Source of the DNA: Nostoc sp. MG11
Lineage (GTDB): Bacteria > Cyanobacteriota > Cyanobacteriia > Cyanobacteriales > Nostocaceae
Assembly: GCF_014904695.1 (NCBI RefSeq)
Contig: NZ_JACXXN010000016.1
Span: forward strand, 62,001 to 126,000
DNA: 64,000 bases
Direction: 5' to 3'
Below the pieces are notes generated by a model. It had not been told where the DNA came from and did not search any database. It saw only the letters and a program-made list of their open reading frames with translations. Made by a program: the position numbers and the translations under genes. How positions within the stretch are numbered: position 1 is the stretch's first letter; every line of letters begins with the position of its first letter. Of the stretch, positions 9,332 through 18,504 are shown piece after piece.

Positions 9332-9759
9332 AAATTTGATTTGGGTGTACTGAATTACTGAGATTATATTGTGTACTAAATTACTCTCCTAAAAGATAAA
9401 TTTATGAGTGGCGAATTGAGTATTAAATAGAACTACAGCTTATAGCGATCGCATAGATATCGGTAAATCATAAAACTGTTGAAGTTCTCAGTCCCAACAG
9501 TAAAACGGCATCGCAGTGTCAATTTACGTTAAAGTTTTAGAATATAAACACAAAAAAAGCCTGAAAATCACAAGGCGATCCTCAAAACTTTGAACGTGGC
9601 TTGTTCTTAAGTATTGCTTATTCTTTTACCGAAACAGTGCTTAGTCACAGAAGTTCAAAGCGACGGCTTGAGCCAGTATGACTTCCTAGTGAGTAAATTT
9701 AGCACTCAGGACTCAGTACTTTGAATAACAGCATACTTTAAGTTTAATAAAAAAAGTTA
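9332..9759. other. Intergenic region upstream of the cyanobacteriochrome kinase
   Basis: About 430 bases with no convincing gene on either strand. It includes a GCGATCGC site near 9446, a short run of ACTCAGGACTCAGTACT-type repeats near 9700, and an AT-rich stretch just before the kinase start. It presumably holds the divergent promoters of the RTX gene and the kinase operon. Confidence 0.5.
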
Positions 9760-11949
9760 ATGAAAGCTGAACGCACTGATGAAGCGGCGAGACTAGAGGC
9801 TCTCCGCCAGTATGAAATTCTTGACACCGAACCTGAAGCAGCTTATGACAGCCTTGCCCAATTAGCCGCATATATTTGTGGCGCTCCCATGGCCTTGGTA
9901 AATTTCATTGATGAACATCGTCAGTGGTTTAAAGCAAAAGTAGGTTTGGATGTACCAGAAATGCCCCGGAATGTCGGGTTATCTTACCTTTGCCAAGAAC
10001 GGCGCGATATTGTGGTAGTTACGGATACATTAGCTGACGAAAAGTTGGCAAAGAATCCGGTAGTGACTGCCGAACCTTATGTGCGGTTTTATGCAGGTGT
10101 GCCCCTGATTACTCCAAAGGGAGATATGTTAGGAACTCTGTGTGTGCTTGACCGAGTTCCACGGGAACTGAGCCAAAAACAAATAGAGGCACTTCTGGCT
10201 CTAAGTCGTCAAGTGATTAGCCAGCTAGAACTGAGGCGAAACTTAGCTGAAGTATCCCGTTATGCTGAGGAACTAGAGCAAGCTGAGACATCTTTACGCC
10301 AGAGCGAAGAACGATTAAAACTAGCGTTGAAAACTGCGAGACTCGGTTCCTGGCAACTTGATCTGAAAACGCAGGAATTGTCTGCATCTAATCAGTGCAA
10401 GCTTAACTTTGGTTTGCCCCCTGAAGCTGAGTTTTCCTACAATATGCTGTTTGAATGTATCCACCCCGAAGATCGCGCCTACGTGCAGGAATCTGTGAAA
10501 CAAGCTTTGGAAAACAAGACAGATTATGAGGCAGAGTACCGCAATATCTGGCCTGATGGTAGTGTTCACTGGTTGTTAGCACGGGGTCGAGGAGTTGACG
10601 AGGTTAATGAGCCGGCTCGAATGATCGGTGTCACACTTGATATTAGTGAGCGCAAGCAGGTAGAAGAGGAATTCAAGCGGCAAAATCGGCGATCGCAACT
10701 ATTTGCAGAAATTACTGTAAAAATTCGAGAAACTTTACAAATAGAGGAAATTCTCCACACTACGGTTACAGAGGTACAAAAACTACTACAAGCTGACCGA
10801 GTGTTGATTTTTCAACTGTGGGCTGATGGTTCAGGAACAGTGGTACAAGAGGCAGTATTGCCTGGTTGGCTGGCAATTTTGGGACAAAATATTGTTGACC
10901 CCTGCTTTAAAAAAGAATACTTAAAGAGATATCGTCAAGGAAGAGTCAGTGCGATCGAAGACATTGAAAGTGCTCATATTCGACCTTGCCATCGAGAATT
11001 TCTCCAGCAGTTTGCCGTTAGAGCTAACCTTGTAGTACCGATTCTTCTTAGAGAAGGCATTTGGGGCTTGTTGCTAGCTCATCAATGTGCCACTCCCCGA
11101 CGATGGAATAGCTCTGAGACAGAGTTATTACAGCAACTAGCTAACCAAATTGGCATTGCTATATCCCAAGCGCAATCGTTAGAAAAAGAAACTTGCTACA
11201 GTCAGGAACTCGCCCGTTCTAATGCTGAATTGGAACAATTTGCTTATGTCGCTTCCCATGACTTGCAAGAGCCGTTGCGGATGGTGACTAGTTATTTGCA
11301 ACTGCTAGAGCAAAGATACAAAAGCAAACTAGATGCCAATGCTGATCAGTTCATCGCCTACGCTGTAGACGGGGCACACCGAATGCAGACTCTAATCAAC
11401 GAGCTGTTGAACTATTCACGCGTTAGTACCCGTGGACAGCCTTTTGTACCAGTTGATTGCAGTACTGTTTTAAAGCAAGCGATCGCTAATCTCCAAGTGG
11501 CGATCAAAGAAAGTGGTGCAATTGTCACCCACGACCCTCTACCCGAAGTAATAGCTGATGCTACTCAACTGACACAGGTTTTCCAAAACCTCATCAGCAA
11601 CGCCATCAAATTCCGTCAAAATCTAACTCCACAAATTCACATCGGGGTAGTCAAGGGGGGGGGTACAGACGCGGATAGAGAGAGTTTAAATGTTATCCCA
11701 GCAAAAGATGAATGGTTGTTTTGGGTGCGCGACAATGGAATTGGTATAGAATCCCAGTATGCCGAACGCATTTTTGTAATTTTTCAGCGCTTGCACGGTA
11801 GAGCCAAGTATCCTGGTACTGGAATAGGTCTAGCAATTTGTAAAAAAATTATCGAACGTCATGGCGGCAATATCTGGGTTGAGTCGGAACCGGGTCAAGG
11901 CTCGATTTTCTACTTCACAATTCCAGATAAAGCAGGTAAACAATCGTGA
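9760..11949 (+). CDS. GAF-PAS-GAF histidine kinase with a DXCF-type cyanobacteriochrome domain
   Basis: A 729-residue light-sensor candidate: GAF1 (about 20-160), PAS/PAC (185-305), GAF2 (320-475), HisKA with H500 in [14 protein letters not shown], and HATPase_c (590-725) with [16 protein letters not shown] and [14 protein letters not shown]2 carries the canonical bilin Cys-His pair C410-H411 in [13 protein letters not shown], followed by RANLVVPIL and WGLLLAHQC. It also has a second-cysteine motif D380-P-C382-F. Cys382 and Cys410 are 28 residues apart, as in DXCF cyanobacteriochromes such as TePixJ, which attach phycoviolobilin and respond to blue/green light. The kinase core is phytochrome-like. 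Its stop overlaps the next gene by four bases. A run of nine G (11655-11663) lies in the ATPase domain. Confidence 0.93.
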   Translation: MKAERTDEAARLEALRQYEILDTEPEAAYDSLAQLAAYICGAPMALVNFIDEHRQWFKAKVGLDVPEMPRNVGLSYLCQERRDIVVVTDTLADEKLAKNPVVTAEPYVRFYAGVPLITPKGDMLGTLCVLDRVPRELSQKQIEALLALSRQVISQLELRRNLAEVSRYAEELEQAETSLRQSEERLKLALKTARLGSWQLDLKTQELSASNQCKLNFGLPPEAEFSYNMLFECIHPEDRAYVQESVKQALENKTDYEAEYRNIWPDGSVHWLLARGRGVDEVNEPARMIGVTLDISERKQVEEEFKRQNRRSQLFAEITVKIRETLQIEEILHTTVTEVQKLLQADRVLIFQLWADGSGTVVQEAVLPGWLAILGQNIVDPCFKKEYLKRYRQGRVSAIEDIESAHIRPCHREFLQQFAVRANLVVPILLREGIWGLLLAHQCATPRRWNSSETELLQQLANQIGIAISQAQSLEKETCYSQELARSNAELEQFAYVASHDLQEPLRMVTSYLQLLEQRYKSKLDANADQFIAYAVDGAHRMQTLINELLNYSRVSTRGQPFVPVDCSTVLKQAIANLQVAIKESGAIVTHDPLPEVIADATQLTQVFQNLISNAIKFRQNLTPQIHIGVVKGGGTDADRESLNVIPAKDEWLFWVRDNGIGIESQYAERIFVIFQRLHGRAKYPGTGIGLAICKKIIERHGGNIWVESEPGQGSIFYFTIPDKAGKQS

Positions 11950-12392
11950 GTCTAGAATTAGCGATTATGCCCATAGAGGTTTTGTTAGTAGAAGACAATC
12001 CTGGCGATGCCCAACTCACGCGGATCGCCCTGGAAGATAGCAAAATCTCAATTCATCTAAATGTGGTCGAAGATGGAGTAGAGGCAATGGCATTTTTACG
12101 AAAACAGGAAAAATATGCAACAGCAGCACATCCAGATATTGTACTACTTGATTTGAACCTGCCCAAAAAGGACGGGCGGGAGGTGCTGGCAGAAATCAAA
12201 ACGGATGTAAACCTTAGGCGTATTCCTGTAGTAATTCTGACGACTTCCCAAGCCGAAGAAGATATCCTGAAAGCCTATAACCTCGCTGCCAACTGCTATA
12301 TAACTAAACCAGTTGACTTCGATCAATTTGTTAAAATCGTACAATCAATAGAAAATTTTTGGTTTGCGATCGTAAAACTGCCACCGGAGTGA
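11946..12392 (+). CDS. Rcp1-like single-domain response regulator
   Basis: A 148-residue CheY-like receiver of the Rcp1 type, the usual phosphate acceptor of phytochrome-class kinases. It shows [19 protein letters not shown], the phospho-Asp in [27 protein letters not shown] and [13 protein letters not shown]. The GTG start overlaps the kinase stop (GTGA), and an ATG at 11967 would give a more typical N terminus ([11 protein letters not shown]). There is no output domain, so it probably relays to a downstream partner, perhaps the hybrid kinase that follows directly. Position and family together make it the likely partner of the cyanobacteriochrome kinase. Confidence 0.93.
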   Translation: MSLELAIMPIEVLLVEDNPGDAQLTRIALEDSKISIHLNVVEDGVEAMAFLRKQEKYATAAHPDIVLLDLNLPKKDGREVLAEIKTDVNLRRIPVVILTTSQAEEDILKAYNLAANCYITKPVDFDQFVKIVQSIENFWFAIVKLPPE

Positions 12393-14656
12393 TGGTAATG
12401 GCAGCTAAAATCATTAAAGTTTTGTTAGTAGAAGACAACCCTGGTGATGTCTTATTGTTACAAGAATTTTTAAAAGAAGTTACCACAACTAGGGTTGAAT
12501 TGATGCCGGTTGAGTCGCTTTCTCAAGCGCTCAATTATTTAGCAAAAGCAAGTTTTGATGTAATTCTGTTAGACCTATCATTACCAGATAGCCAAGGGCT
12601 GGAAACCTTTGTCATAACTCATCATCAGGCAAAAGCAACTCCGATCATCGTATTGACAGGTATAAACGATGAAACCCTAGCAATTAGGGCCATGCAGGAG
12701 GGAGCGCAGGATTATTTGGTAAAAGGGCAAGTAACTGGCGACTTGCTGGTACGCTCCATGCGTTATGCAATTGAGCGTCAACGAGCAGATGACGCACTGC
12801 GACATAGTGAGGAGCGATTTCGGGTCGCTCTAAAAAATTCCCCAATCTTTGTCTACCACCAGGATAGGGAGTTACGTTATACCTGGGTTTATAACCCTTC
12901 CTCTGGGTTAACTGTTGAGAACATGTTGGGCAAACAAGACTCGGATATCATGCCTGCTGAAGATGCCCAACATCAAATCTCGATTAAAAATAGGGTGCTG
13001 ACTACTGGCATAGGTACGCGAGAAGAAGTATCTATTACCACTGCAACTGGAACTGGATATTACGATTTGACAGTAGAGCCATTGCGGAATGAATCGCAAG
13101 AAATTGTAGGAGTGACTTGCGCTAGTATCGACATTAGCGAACGCAAACTGGCTGAAGAAAAAATTCGCGAACAAGCAGCATTACTTGATGTCACCACTGA
13201 TGCAATTTGCGTGCGAGATTTAAACAATCAAATTCTCTTTTGGAACAAAGGCGCAGAAACACTTTACGGTTGGCGAGCTCAAGAAGTCTGGGGCAAAAAT
13301 GCCAGTGAGCTTTTGTATGACGAATATTCGCCAGAAATGGAAACGGCTCTATTGCAAGTCATCAGCAAAGGTAAGTGGCAAGGGGAGTTAAGTAAACTTA
13401 CCAAAACTAACAAAGAAGTTCTTGTAGCTAGTCGCTGGAGTTTAGTATGCGATCAACAAGGAAGTCCCAAATCAATTCTCACTGTTGACACGGATATTAC
13501 CGAGAAAAAACAACTCGAAGCTCAATTGTTTCGTGCCCAACGTCTGGAAAGTATTGGTACTCTGGCTAGCGGCATTGCTCACGATCTCAATAATATCTTG
13601 ACGCCGATTCTGGCAGGCGCACAACTGCTACCGCTGAAATTTCCCGATGCTGATGAGCGGACTCATCACCTTTTAGAAATTCTGGAAATGAACGCTAAAC
13701 GCGGAGCCGATTTAGTCAAGCAAGTTCTATCTTTTGCGCGGGGTGTGGAAGGGAAGCGCATCACTTTGCAACTCAGACATCTGATTATGGAACTTGCCAA
13801 AATTCTCAAAGAGACATTGCCAAAATCCATCGAAATCTGCACTGATGTACCACAAGATTTGTGGACGGTTTCTGGAGATAGCACCCAAATCCATCAAGTG
13901 CTGATGAATCTCTGCGTCAATGCCCGTGATGCTATGCCCAATGGCGGTACTTTAAAAATCTCTGCTGAAAATGTGTTTTTTGACGAAAATTATGCCCGGA
14001 TGAACCTGGAAGCCAAAATTGGACCATACGTAGTGATTACTGTTTCCGATGCCGGAGTTGGTATTCCTGCGGAAATCTTAGATAGAATTTTCGAGCCATT
14101 CTTTACCACAAAAGAAGTGGGAAAAGGCACGGGTTTGGGACTTTCTACCGTGATTGGGATCATCAAAAGCCACGGAGGTTTTGTAAAAGTATATAGCGAA
14201 GTGGGAAATGGCACTCGTTTTCAGGTATATTTACCAGCCGCAGAGGGAATAGAAAAACTCAGCCTTGATAGCTGGACACTACCCAAAGGTAATGGAGAAT
14301 TGATTCTGGTTGTAGATGATGAACCTGCCATTCAAGAGATTACTAAGACATCGCTGGAAACTCACAACTATCAAGCCATAATTGCTAATGATGGCATTGA
14401 GGCGATCGCACTATATGCCAAACACATGGACGAAATTAGCGCCGTACTGATGGATATCATGCTACCGACGCTAGATGGTTTAACCGCCATCCGTACTCTG
14501 CAAAAAATCAACCCACAAGTCAAAATTATTGCCACCAGCGGACTCATGTCTAACAATAAGATAGGCACAATAGCTGATATTGGTGTCACTACGTTTTTGC
14601 CAAAACCCTATACTGTCAATGAATTATTGCTTGCTTTACAGAAAGTAATGTCGTGA
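12392..14656 (+). CDS. Hybrid histidine kinase, REC-PAS-PAS-HisKA-HATPase-REC
   Basis: A soluble 754-residue phosphorelay protein. The N-terminal receiver (about 8-125) begins [20 protein letters not shown] with phospho-Asp in VILLDLSLPDSQG. Two PAS units follow (about 140-385), then HisKA with GIAHDLNNILTPILAG, HATPase_c with LMNLCVNARDAMPNGG and GKGTGLGLSTVIG, and a C-terminal receiver with VLMDIMLPTLDG. HDLNN plus ARDAMP is the subfamily often found in blue-light and NtrB-like kinases. ATG at 12392 overlaps the preceding stop as TGATG and is preferred to an upstream TTG at 12359. With the two preceding genes it forms a translationally coupled operon, so its N-terminal receiver may accept phosphate within the same pathway. 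Confidence 0.92.
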   Translation: MVMAAKIIKVLLVEDNPGDVLLLQEFLKEVTTTRVELMPVESLSQALNYLAKASFDVILLDLSLPDSQGLETFVITHHQAKATPIIVLTGINDETLAIRAMQEGAQDYLVKGQVTGDLLVRSMRYAIERQRADDALRHSEERFRVALKNSPIFVYHQDRELRYTWVYNPSSGLTVENMLGKQDSDIMPAEDAQHQISIKNRVLTTGIGTREEVSITTATGTGYYDLTVEPLRNESQEIVGVTCASIDISERKLAEEKIREQAALLDVTTDAICVRDLNNQILFWNKGAETLYGWRAQEVWGKNASELLYDEYSPEMETALLQVISKGKWQGELSKLTKTNKEVLVASRWSLVCDQQGSPKSILTVDTDITEKKQLEAQLFRAQRLESIGTLASGIAHDLNNILTPILAGAQLLPLKFPDADERTHHLLEILEMNAKRGADLVKQVLSFARGVEGKRITLQLRHLIMELAKILKETLPKSIEICTDVPQDLWTVSGDSTQIHQVLMNLCVNARDAMPNGGTLKISAENVFFDENYARMNLEAKIGPYVVITVSDAGVGIPAEILDRIFEPFFTTKEVGKGTGLGLSTVIGIIKSHGGFVKVYSEVGNGTRFQVYLPAAEGIEKLSLDSWTLPKGNGELILVVDDEPAIQEITKTSLETHNYQAIIANDGIEAIALYAKHMDEISAVLMDIMLPTLDGLTAIRTLQKINPQVKIIATSGLMSNNKIGTIADIGVTTFLPKPYTVNELLLALQKVMS

Positions 14657-14768
14657 CAAGCTGTGCTGTAATGGAGCGATCGCCAGAAATTGCTATGATT
14701 GAGCATCGATTAACATACTTTTTTTAGGGTTCCTATGTATACATGATCGGTGGAAATAGCTGAACGAT

Positions 14769-15614
14769 ATGTCCTTTGATAACCTGTGCAAACTGCTATC
14801 TGAAAAATATCCTGATCGCTTCGCCTCATGGGTGCTGGGAACACCCCAAAGCTCAGTCACAGTTCTCAAAACCGAACTCAGCATTGAACCGATTCGAGCA
14901 GATTACGTTACCTTCTTACAACTGCAAGGGCAAATCTTGCACCTGGAGTTTCAAACTAAGCTAGAATCTAATCCGCCACTACCGCTACGAATGCTCGATT
15001 ACTGGGTGCGGTTACATCGCCTTTATCGCTTACCAATTACCCAGGTCGTTGTTCTACTACTGCCTCCATCTGAAAATACAGTAATTGAAACCGCCTTTGT
15101 GGCAGCAACAACCCGTCATGAATATCGCGTTATCCGGCTATGGGAAGAAGATCCAGCAATTTTCCTAAGCGACCCGGCATTATTGCCCCTTGCGCCTTTA
15201 GCAAGTGCAGCGTTTCCAGAACAATTACTGCGGGAAGTAGCAGGGCAAGTCAATCTATTAGAAGGCAATCAATTACAGGAGGTTTCGACCTACACGCAGA
15301 TTTTAGCAGGGTTAAAATTTAAGAAAGACTTGATTCGTCGAATATTTCGGGAGGGTATGATGCGCGAGTCGGTAATTTACCAGGAAATTTTAGAAGAAGG
15401 GCGGCAAGAGGGAGAACGGCTAGGGCGGCAAGAGGGAGAACGATCACTCGTCCTCCTCCTCTTAGAACAACGAGTTGGGCAGTTATCGCAAATTGAGCGA
15501 TCGCGTATTTCTACCTTAAGCTTAGAACGACTAGAAGCTTTGGCATTAGCGCTACTGGATTTCTCATCAATGGCAGATCTCACAGCTTGGCTTAAGCAAG
15601 AGGAAGCATCGTAG
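14769..15614 (+). CDS. DUF4351 / Rpn-type PD-(D/E)XK protein
   Basis: A 281-residue protein of the cyanobacterial transposase-derived PD-(D/E)XK family. The nuclease core is seen as IRADYVTFLQLQ followed by LHLEFQTKLE at about residues 42-62, with Asp and E-x-Q in the expected order. After a charged linker, the C-terminal DUF4351 helix region (VLLLLEQRVGQLSQIERSRI, then LERLEALALALLDF) is complete. The linker holds a seven-residue tandem duplication, GRQEGERLGRQEGER, at about 217-231, encoded by near-identical DNA at 15399-15440, a likely slippage site. Rpn proteins promote recombination in E. coli; activity here is not shown. Confidence 0.85.
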   Translation: MSFDNLCKLLSEKYPDRFASWVLGTPQSSVTVLKTELSIEPIRADYVTFLQLQGQILHLEFQTKLESNPPLPLRMLDYWVRLHRLYRLPITQVVVLLLPPSENTVIETAFVAATTRHEYRVIRLWEEDPAIFLSDPALLPLAPLASAAFPEQLLREVAGQVNLLEGNQLQEVSTYTQILAGLKFKKDLIRRIFREGMMRESVIYQEILEEGRQEGERLGRQEGERSLVLLLLEQRVGQLSQIERSRISTLSLERLEALALALLDFSSMADLTAWLKQEEAS

Positions 15615-15736
15615 TTAGTTGCGTGATTGCAAAAAGAACTAGGAATTAGCTAAAACCGATATCTGGACTTAAAATTTTTGGATAAATCAAAGTTAACATC
15701 GGGCGATCGCAACTCAGTGTGAGCTAGTAGTTATAT

Positions 15737-16828
15737 CTACACATTAAATCGGAATAACAACACATCCCCTTCCTGCACAACGTACTCTTTTCCTTCACTA
15801 CGAACTAACCCTTTTTCCTTCGCAGCATTCATAGAACCAGTTGCTACTAAATCTTTATAAGCAACTGTTTCAGCGCGAATAAATCCTCGCTCAAAATCAG
15901 TATGAATTACACCAGCGGCTTGGGGTGCAGACATCCCTGCATGAATTGTCCAAGCACGGGTTTCTTTGGGGCCACAAGTAAAATATGTTCGTAAACCTAA
16001 AAGAGCGTAAGTAGCACGAATTAAAGATTTCAAGCCACCTTCTTGCACACCCAAAGATTCGAGGAAATCGGCTTTATCTTCTTCTGGTAATTCTACTAAT
16101 TCAGCTTCAACTTGAGCTGAGACTATCACAACTTGGGCATTTTCTGTTGCTGCAATTTCCCGGACTTTTTCGACAAAATCATTACCTGTTGCCAACTCAT
16201 CTTCAGACACATTGGCGGCGTAAATAATTGGTTTATAAGTGAGTAAGTCTAATCCTTTAATAATCTCTGTTTCTTCTTCACTTAAACTTACCTGTCGTAC
16301 AGATTTACCTTCATTTAAAGCAGCAGCTAACTTTTCCAATACTGTTACTTCAAACTGTGCATCTTTGCTGGTACGAGCTAATTTGCGGGTGCGATCAATT
16401 CGTCGCTCAATTTGGGCTAAATCTGATAAACCCAATTCTATATTAATGATTTCAATATCTCGCGCTGGGTCAACAGAACCAGCAACATGGATAATATCAT
16501 CATTCTCAAAACAACGGACTACATGGACAATAGCATCTACTTCCCGGATGTGGGACAGGAATTGATTACCTAGTCCCTCACCCTGGCTTGCACCTTTAAC
16601 CAAACCAGCAATATCCACAAACTCAACACGCGCTGGGATAATTTGTGCCGAACTGGAAATTTTAGCGAGAACGTTTAACCGCTCATCCGGTACTGCGACA
16701 ACGCCGACATTCGGTTCAATCGTGCAAAAAGGAAAGTTAGCTGCTTCAGCTTTGGCGTTAGCAACTACAGCATTAAATAAAGTAGATTTTCCGACGTTGG
16801 GAAGTCCGACAATTCCGGCTCTTAGCAT
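15737..16828 (-). CDS. ychF: Redox-regulated ATPase/GTPase YchF
   Basis: A universally conserved Obg-related P-loop NTPase that binds ribosomes and prefers ATP. From the ATG at 16828 the protein is 363 residues, the usual length, starting MLRAGIVGLPNVGKSTLFNA with the G1 loop. G3 is DIAGLVKGAS, the YchF-specific base-recognition region is IYAANVSEDE, and the C-terminal TGS-like domain ends EGKEYVVQEGDVLLFRFNV. A TTG eight codons upstream would give a longer, atypical N terminus. It is preceded at close range by a proline-rich small frame on the same strand. Confidence 0.97.
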   Translation of the reverse strand: MLRAGIVGLPNVGKSTLFNAVVANAKAEAANFPFCTIEPNVGVVAVPDERLNVLAKISSSAQIIPARVEFVDIAGLVKGASQGEGLGNQFLSHIREVDAIVHVVRCFENDDIIHVAGSVDPARDIEIINIELGLSDLAQIERRIDRTRKLARTSKDAQFEVTVLEKLAAALNEGKSVRQVSLSEEETEIIKGLDLLTYKPIIYAANVSEDELATGNDFVEKVREIAATENAQVVIVSAQVEAELVELPEEDKADFLESLGVQEGGLKSLIRATYALLGLRTYFTCGPKETRAWTIHAGMSAPQAAGVIHTDFERGFIRAETVAYKDLVATGSMNAAKEKGLVRSEGKEYVVQEGDVLLFRFNV

Positions 16829-16858
16829 TTTGGATTTTGGATGAAAGTACAAAGATAA

Positions 16859-17056
16859 TTAAACAGGTTCAGGTATGGTTTGGGGAATTGGCCCTGGAAC
16901 CGGCTGGGGAATGGGAGCGGGTACTGGTTCTGGTACGGGATCTGGTAAGGGTTGGGGAATCGTTGGCCCTGGTGTAGGTTCAGGAGTTGGTAGGGGATTC
17001 GGCTCAGGAGTGGGTATCTGGGGTTCAGGTATGGAAATAGCAGTGGGATTAATCAT
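16859..17056 (-). CDS. Proline-rich small protein (hypothetical)
   Basis: A 65-residue frame built almost entirely from P-x-P steps: IPEPQIPTPEPNPLPTPEP, then repeated PEPVPAPIPQPVPGPIPQ units. It has no signal peptide and no recognisable domain. It ends 31 bases upstream of the ychF start on the same strand. The CC-rich repeat also leaves the opposite strand open as a glycine-rich frame, so coding is not certain. No good ribosome-binding site precedes it. It could be a short extended linker-like protein or a non-coding repeat. Confidence 0.4.
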   Translation of the reverse strand: MINPTAISIPEPQIPTPEPNPLPTPEPTPGPTIPQPLPDPVPEPVPAPIPQPVPGPIPQTIPEPV

Positions 17057-17191
17057 GATCGGTCTAAATTAAATTATTCGACTTTCTCAAGCTAGATGAC
17101 AACCTCAAATTCTGACATCCCCCCAAATAGCTATACCCAGCCATACTATCTGTTTCTAATTCGTTAATGCTTATTTTTTGTTTATAATTCT

Positions 17192-17938
17192 CTAACTAGC
17201 AAATAACCTGTGAGCCAATTTTTGATGTCGCATTTGAGCAATATCGATCGCAGGAGTACAAGACCACATTTGATCTAGGCTTAAAGATGCAGCTATTTGA
17301 TAGGCTGCTTCAATATCGGGTGCTAGCTGAAGCAAGACTTGTTGTGCTTGTAGGTGTCCCAGAACGCTCAAGCGAATAGCAGCCCCCAATAAACCTGTAA
17401 TGAAGCTATGCAAAAAAGCTAATACTGTATCCTGTTCACTCAAAAGAGCGACTCTACCAACTACGGCAAACACAACCGGGTGTAAGCAGTGAATTTCCCC
17501 TTTAGCCGCATCTAGATTGAGGGTTGTTAGTTGAGAGTCTTGCCAAGTCGCACTAGCAACCATTAACAAGGCGCGTCCGCTTTTGCGTGCTGTTTCGCGG
17601 GTTTTTTCAATCAGGGTTTGCGCGAACAGTTGAGCATCTGCGTGTCGCACAGCTGCTAAATCAGCGATCGCACTTCCTCGATAAGCATGAATTAAGGCTA
17701 CAATATCCGTCGGCCCGATCTTATTACGCAATAGTAACCGCAGAAAAGTTTGCAAGTCTTGTGCTGAGTGCAGTTGTCCTTCTTGCACCAAAGCTTCTAG
17801 TCCGTGAGATAGGGTAAAAGAACCAGAGGGGAAGAAAGAATCAGATAACTGCATTAGGGCAAGTTTTTGAGACGTTACATGTAGAGACGTTACATGTAAC
17901 GTCTCTACAGGGTTTCGGGTTTTATTTATGTATTTCAT
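17192..17938 (-). CDS. ureF: Urease accessory protein UreF
   Basis: UreF works with UreD/H and UreG to deliver nickel to apo-urease. The family N terminus is clear from [23 protein letters not shown], and the C terminus has [20 protein letters not shown]. The upstream 24 codons, from [18 protein letters not shown] on, are encoded by dispersed repeat copy 2 (17881-17941), which appears inserted at the 5' end. Translation starts either at the repeat-borne ATG (17938), giving 248 residues, or at the internal ATG (17854), which cuts close to the conserved LALMQLSD. It is 20 bases downstream of ureE and is the last gene of the cluster. Confidence 0.88.
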   Translation of the reverse strand: MKYINKTRNPVETLHVTSLHVTSQKLALMQLSDSFFPSGSFTLSHGLEALVQEGQLHSAQDLQTFLRLLLRNKIGPTDIVALIHAYRGSAIADLAAVRHADAQLFAQTLIEKTRETARKSGRALLMVASATWQDSQLTTLNLDAAKGEIHCLHPVVFAVVGRVALLSEQDTVLAFLHSFITGLLGAAIRLSVLGHLQAQQVLLQLAPDIEAAYQIAASLSLDQMWSCTPAIDIAQMRHQKLAHRLFAS

Positions 17939-17941
17939 TTA
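17881..17941. repeat. Dispersed palindromic repeat, copy 2, at the ureF 5' end
   Basis: A palindrome (GTAGAGACGTTACATGTAAC and onward) at 17881-17908 and a flank at 17909-17941 that matches copy 1 (221-253) at 32 of 33 positions. The palindrome centre differs from copies 1 and 3 (TACATGTA against TGCAATGCA). An extra half-arm, AGACGTTACAT, lies at 17870-17880. The unit is read in frame on the minus strand as the start of ureF. Confidence 0.85.
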
Positions 17942-17958
17942 CCTGAAATCTGCTGTAA

Positions 17959-18504
17959 TTACGAATTATTATGCTGGTGTGTGTGTTCCGAGGCAAAGTG
18001 TTCTTGAGGCGATCGCCATTCGTAGTCAATCTGTAAGCCAGGAATAGAAAAATTGCGGATGGTTGCTTCTATCACTTCTGTATCTATTACTAACTCGACG
18101 TAGATTTTGCCATCTTCGATAATAATCGGCCAGTGGTGATTGCCTAAAACATGACCTAAATGAACCAAATCAATAGCGCGATCGCGTAGTTTTTTTAAGG
18201 AAGAATCGTTTACTGACTCGCTAAAACTCAGTACCATCACCTTTTGCTCTTGCAGGTGAATTAGCAGTAACTTACCGTTTTGAGTTTTAAAGATATCTCC
18301 TTCTCGTAGTGACCAATCGCGATTTTTAACAATCCCAACATCCACACCAGAAGCAGCGCGAGAGTAAATTCGTCCTTTGCGGCTATCTGCTTGATTTAGA
18401 TAGACTTCTAAGCAATGCTCTTTAAAGCCAACTTTTTTTAGTTGTTCAGATAAGCTAGGATTTTCTGTGATATTGCCGAGGTAAGTTTCTGCCAGTTCAA
18501 TCAT
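17959..18504 (-). CDS. ureE: Urease accessory nickel chaperone UreE
   Basis: UreE binds Ni(II) and hands it to the UreG/UreF/UreD complex. From MIELAETYLGN the protein is 181 residues, with a peptide-binding N-terminal domain and a metal-binding C-terminal domain (LVHLGHVLGNHHWPIIIEDG). It ends with a short histidine-containing tail, HTHQHNNS, a likely extra nickel site. The ATG overlaps the ureD stop as ATGA, implying translational coupling. A longer reading frame begins at 18552 inside ureD and is not needed. Confidence 0.93.
   Translation of the reverse strand: MIELAETYLGNITENPSLSEQLKKVGFKEHCLEVYLNQADSRKGRIYSRAASGVDVGIVKNRDWSLREGDIFKTQNGKLLLIHLQEQKVMVLSFSESVNDSSLKKLRDRAIDLVHLGHVLGNHHWPIIIEDGKIYVELVIDTEVIEATIRNFSIPGLQIDYEWRSPQEHFASEHTHQHNNS

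Noticed and set aside
16875-17072. Glycine-rich plus-strand frame opposite the proline-rich frame
   Set aside because: It is the mirror of the CC-rich repeat; a G-x-G frame with no start context. The minus-strand frame is at least co-oriented with ychF.
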